Assembly: GCF_030656115.1 (NCBI RefSeq)
Contig: NZ_JAUSOO010000073.1
Location: 62,001 to 126,000 of the forward strand
Length of the DNA: 64,000 nt
Source of the DNA: Hydrogenophaga sp.
Lineage (GTDB): Bacteria > Pseudomonadota > Gammaproteobacteria > Burkholderiales > Burkholderiaceae_C
Reading direction: 5' to 3'
Of this stretch, positions 61,349 to 64,000 are shown piece by piece. The notes beneath the pieces were generated by a model. That model worked only from the letters and a program-made list of their open reading frames with translations, did no database searches and was not told the origin of the DNA. The first letter of the stretch is position 1, and each line of letters starts with the position of its first letter. The translations under genes and the position numbers were made by a program.

Positions 61349-64000
61349 ATGTCCCGCATTTTTGACAACATCGAACAAGACCTGCTGACCGCGCTTCGAG
61401 CCACTTTGCAGGTTTCCAAGCGGGCTGACTTTTGCATTGGCTATCTCAACTTGCGTGGCTGGCAGGCGATTGACGAACAGATGGCCGATTGGGCTCCTGC
61501 TGAGGGTCAGATTTGTCGTGTGCTGGTGGGTATGCAGCGCCCACCACAAGAAGACATACGGGAGTTGTACCGCCAGACACAAGAGCCTGGGCTCATGGAC
61601 AACGCCACCGCCAGCCGCCTCAAAACCCAGTTCGCAGCCCATTTGCGTGAGCAAATCACCTTGGGCATTCCCACCGGGCAAGACGAAGCGGGTTTGCGCA
61701 GACTGGCCAAACAACTGCGCGCGGGGCAGGTCGTGGTCAAGCTGTTTTTGCCCTACCCGCTGCACGCCAAGTTGTATTTGCTGTTTCGCGACGATGTCAA
61801 CAACCCCATCACCGGGTTCGTGGGCAGCAGCAACCTCACACTCGCTGGCCTGTCGCGCCACGGCGAGTTGAATGTGGATGTGCTCGACCACTTGGGCACC
61901 CAAAAACTGTCGGCCTGGTTTGACCAGCGCTGGGCCGACCGCTGGGCGCTGGATGTGTCCGCCGACCTCGCCACCATCATTGAAAACAGCTGGGCCAGGG
62001 AAGAGGCTATTGCGCCTTATCACATTTACCTGAACATGGCTTACCACCTCAGCACCGAGGCGCGCGCCGGATTGAGCCAATTCCGTTTGCCCGCCCGGTT
62101 TGAGACCCAACTGTTCGAGTTCCAGAAAAGTGCCGTCAAGATTGCCGCGCGGCATTTGCACCGCAGGGGCGGCGTGATGATTGGCGACGTGGTGGGTCTG
62201 GGCAAAACCATGATGGCCACCGCGTTGGCCCGCATGTTTGAGGACGATCTGGGTTACGAAACCCTCATCATCTGCCCCAAAAATCTGGAGCCCATGTGGG
62301 AGCAGTACCGAACCGAATATGGCTTGCGCGGCATGGTGTTGCCCGTGTCTCAGGTCACCAAAAAGCTGCCCGCCCTTAAACGCTACCGCTTGGTGTTGAT
62401 TGACGAAAGCCACAACCTGCGCAACCGCGAGGGCCGACGGTACAAGGCCATCGCCGACTACATCAAGAGCTGCGATGCCAAGGTGATTCTGCTCACCGCC
62501 ACGCCCTACAACAAAACCAAACACGACCTGTCCGCACAGCTGCGCCTGTTCATCGACGAAAAAGCCAACATAGGCATCCGCCCCGAGCGGCACATGCGCA
62601 AGTTGGGTCTCAGCGAGGCCGAGTTCGAGCGCAAGCACCAGTGCCGTGTCCATTCCATCCTGGCCATTGAAAAGAGTGAAGAGTTTGACGACTGGCGCGA
62701 GCTGATCCGCCTGTACATGGTGCGCCGCACCCGCAGCTTCATCCTCCAACACTACACCGAGGCCGACACAAACGGCCGCCGCTTCATTGCGGGCAGCGAT
62801 GGCGAGAAGCGCTACTTTCCTCTGCGCAAGCCGTTGTCCGTCACCTTTGCGGTGGACGAAAACGACCCTGCTGACCGTTACGCCCGCCTGTATTCACCGG
62901 GTGTGGTAGACCACATCAATGGCCTGCATGTGCCCCGCTATGGTCTGGGCTTGTACGTCAACCCGCAAGAAGAGAAGCTCGCCACGCCCGCCGAACGCAA
63001 GCTGATCGACAACCTGGGCAAGGCCGGCAAACGGCTCATGGGTTTTTGCCGCACCAACCTGTTCAAGCGGTTGGAATCCAGCGGCTTTTCCTTTCTGCAG
63101 TCGATTGACCGGCACGTCTTGCGCAACCAGATTTACCTGTATGCCATCGAAAGCGGGCTGGACTTGCCGATCGGCGTTCTCGACGCGGGCCTGCTCGACA
63201 TTGAGCGCGTGGACGAAGACGCCGAAGGCCTGGAAGGTGAAACCGAAGACTTGCTGGACGGCATGTTCGATGCAGTCTCGGAAGAAGACGGCTTGCCCGA
63301 TGGCATGGCCCGTGCCAAAGCGGTATATGACCAGTACAACAAAGAGTACCGCAAGCGTTTCAAGTGGGTCCGCTCCACGCTCTTCAAAGCCAAGCTGGCC
63401 GAAGACCTGGCGCAAGATACGCAGACGCTCACCGAGCTGCTGAACAGCCAGGGTGCTTGGGAGGCAGAGAAAGACCACAAGTGGCAGGCGCTGCACAAGC
63501 TGATCACGCAGACGCACGGCAAAGACAAAGTGCTCGTTTTCACCCAGTTCGCCGACACCGCCCGCTACCTTGCTCGCGAAGCACGCAAGGTGGGCGTCAC
63601 GCATGTAGAAATGGCCTCTGGCGCCAGCGCAGACCCCTACAGCCTGGCCTGCCGCTTCAGCCCCAAGTCCAACAACAAGACCGTGAGCAAAGCCGACGAA
63701 GTGCGCGTGTTGATCTGTACCGACGTGTTGTCTGAAGGCCAAAACCTGCAAGACAGCAACGTGGTGGTCAACTTCGACTTGCCCTGGGCCATCATTCGCC
63801 TGATACAGCGCGCTGGCCGTGTGGACCGCATTGGGCAGCGCGCCGAAACCATTCACTGTTACTCGTTTTTGCCAGCCGATGGCGTGGAGCAACTCATTCA
63901 GCTGCGCTCGCGCATCCGCCAGCGCCTGCAAGAAAACGCCGAAGTGGTGGGCACCGACGAAGCCTTTTTTGAAGACGACGAGGCCGCCACCATCCGCGAC
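61349..64000 (+). CDS. Phospholipase D-like nuclease fused to SNF2/RapA-type helicase (3' end outside window)
   Basis: 884 codons are visible with no stop before the window ends. N-terminal phospholipase-D-like part with the HxK motif HAK (139-141) and GSSN (159-162). Then a SNF2-like helicase: Walker A GDVVGLGKT (279-287), DESH box (352-355), LLTATPYNKT, and in the second lobe TDVLSEGQNLQDSNVVVNF and the QRAGRVDRIGQ motif VI (820-830), as in RapA/HepA relatives. Such PLD-SNF2 proteins occur in defence loci together with DNA methylases; the next gene is not visible. Start is an ATG 215 bases after the divergent cyclase gene; the gap contains no other gene. Confidence 0.85.
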   Translation, partial: MSRIFDNIEQDLLTALRATLQVSKRADFCIGYLNLRGWQAIDEQMADWAPAEGQICRVLVGMQRPPQEDIRELYRQTQEPGLMDNATASRLKTQFAAHLREQITLGIPTGQDEAGLRRLAKQLRAGQVVVKLFLPYPLHAKLYLLFRDDVNNPITGFVGSSNLTLAGLSRHGELNVDVLDHLGTQKLSAWFDQRWADRWALDVSADLATIIENSWAREEAIAPYHIYLNMAYHLSTEARAGLSQFRLPARFETQLFEFQKSAVKIAARHLHRRGGVMIGDVVGLGKTMMATALARMFEDDLGYETLIICPKNLEPMWEQYRTEYGLRGMVLPVSQVTKKLPALKRYRLVLIDESHNLRNREGRRYKAIADYIKSCDAKVILLTATPYNKTKHDLSAQLRLFIDEKANIGIRPERHMRKLGLSEAEFERKHQCRVHSILAIEKSEEFDDWRELIRLYMVRRTRSFILQHYTEADTNGRRFIAGSDGEKRYFPLRKPLSVTFAVDENDPADRYARLYSPGVVDHINGLHVPRYGLGLYVNPQEEKLATPAERKLIDNLGKAGKRLMGFCRTNLFKRLESSGFSFLQSIDRHVLRNQIYLYAIESGLDLPIGVLDAGLLDIERVDEDAEGLEGETEDLLDGMFDAVSEEDGLPDGMARAKAVYDQYNKEYRKRFKWVRSTLFKAKLAEDLAQDTQTLTELLNSQGAWEAEKDHKWQALHKLITQTHGKDKVLVFTQFADTARYLAREARKVGVTHVEMASGASADPYSLACRFSPKSNNKTVSKADEVRVLICTDVLSEGQNLQDSNVVVNFDLPWAIIRLIQRAGRVDRIGQRAETIHCYSFLPADGVEQLIQLRSRIRQRLQENAEVVGTDEAFFEDDEAATIRD

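Overview
The window is GC-rich, densely coded chromosome with no rRNA, tRNA, CRISPR array, transposase or phage gene visible. Gene content and order point to a beta-proteobacterium of the Burkholderiales, most likely Comamonadaceae (Hydrogenophaga-like; this is inferred from the overall look of the proteins, not from a search). Supporting marks are pilT/pilU next to yggS, a minimal PutA beside an Lrp-type regulator, rsmI divergent from yraN-diaA-BON, an N-type ATPase operon, and long Pst permeases.

Layout. 0-4.5 kb: chromate resistance (chrB tail, chrA), then a leftward sterol-desaturase-like / ArsR-rhodanese pair with a perfect inverted-repeat operator, and a rightward TonB-like protein. 4.7-8.5 kb: one long MmeI-like restriction-methylation protein carrying a REP-like hairpin in frame. 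8.8-10.5 kb: an orphan periplasmic binding protein convergent with a PAS-LuxR regulator. 10.9-19.0 kb: the phosphate regulon pstS-lipoprotein-pstC-pstA-pstB-phoU-phoB behind a good Pho box; phoR is missing and phoB is followed by a decayed copy of the 3' end of the restriction gene. 19.2-24.5 kb: ACR3-like transporter, VanZ-like protein, phosphoketolase, histidine phosphatase. 24.8-31.7 kb: a complete N-ATPase operon in the order atpDCQRBEFAG.

31.8-36.6 kb is a small island of toxin-antitoxin-type genes: higBA, hipBA and a winged-helix Fic protein whose core motif has Gln where the catalytic His should be, with four operator-like half sites upstream. 36.7-49.9 kb is mostly housekeeping: DinG helicase, CopD-like membrane protein, YdjM-like hydrolase, Tat-exported intradiol dioxygenase, Pat-type acyl-CoA synthetase/acetyltransferase with DUF502 partner, rsmI / yraN-diaA-BON, and a hydroxyisobutyrate-dehydrogenase family enzyme. 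50-56.6 kb: pilT-pilU, yggS, Lrp regulator and putA. 56.6-61.1 kb: two cyclic-di-GMP membrane proteins, one coupled to a small protein of unknown function. From 61.3 kb to the end is the incomplete gene for a phospholipase-D/SNF2 helicase, probably the first gene of a defence locus that continues outside the window.

The strongest leads are the Fic gene with its operator, the PLD-SNF2 helicase at the right edge, the restriction-gene fragment sitting where phoR is expected, the duplicated-domain lipoprotein inside the pst operon, and the two-carboxylate c subunit of the N-ATPase.
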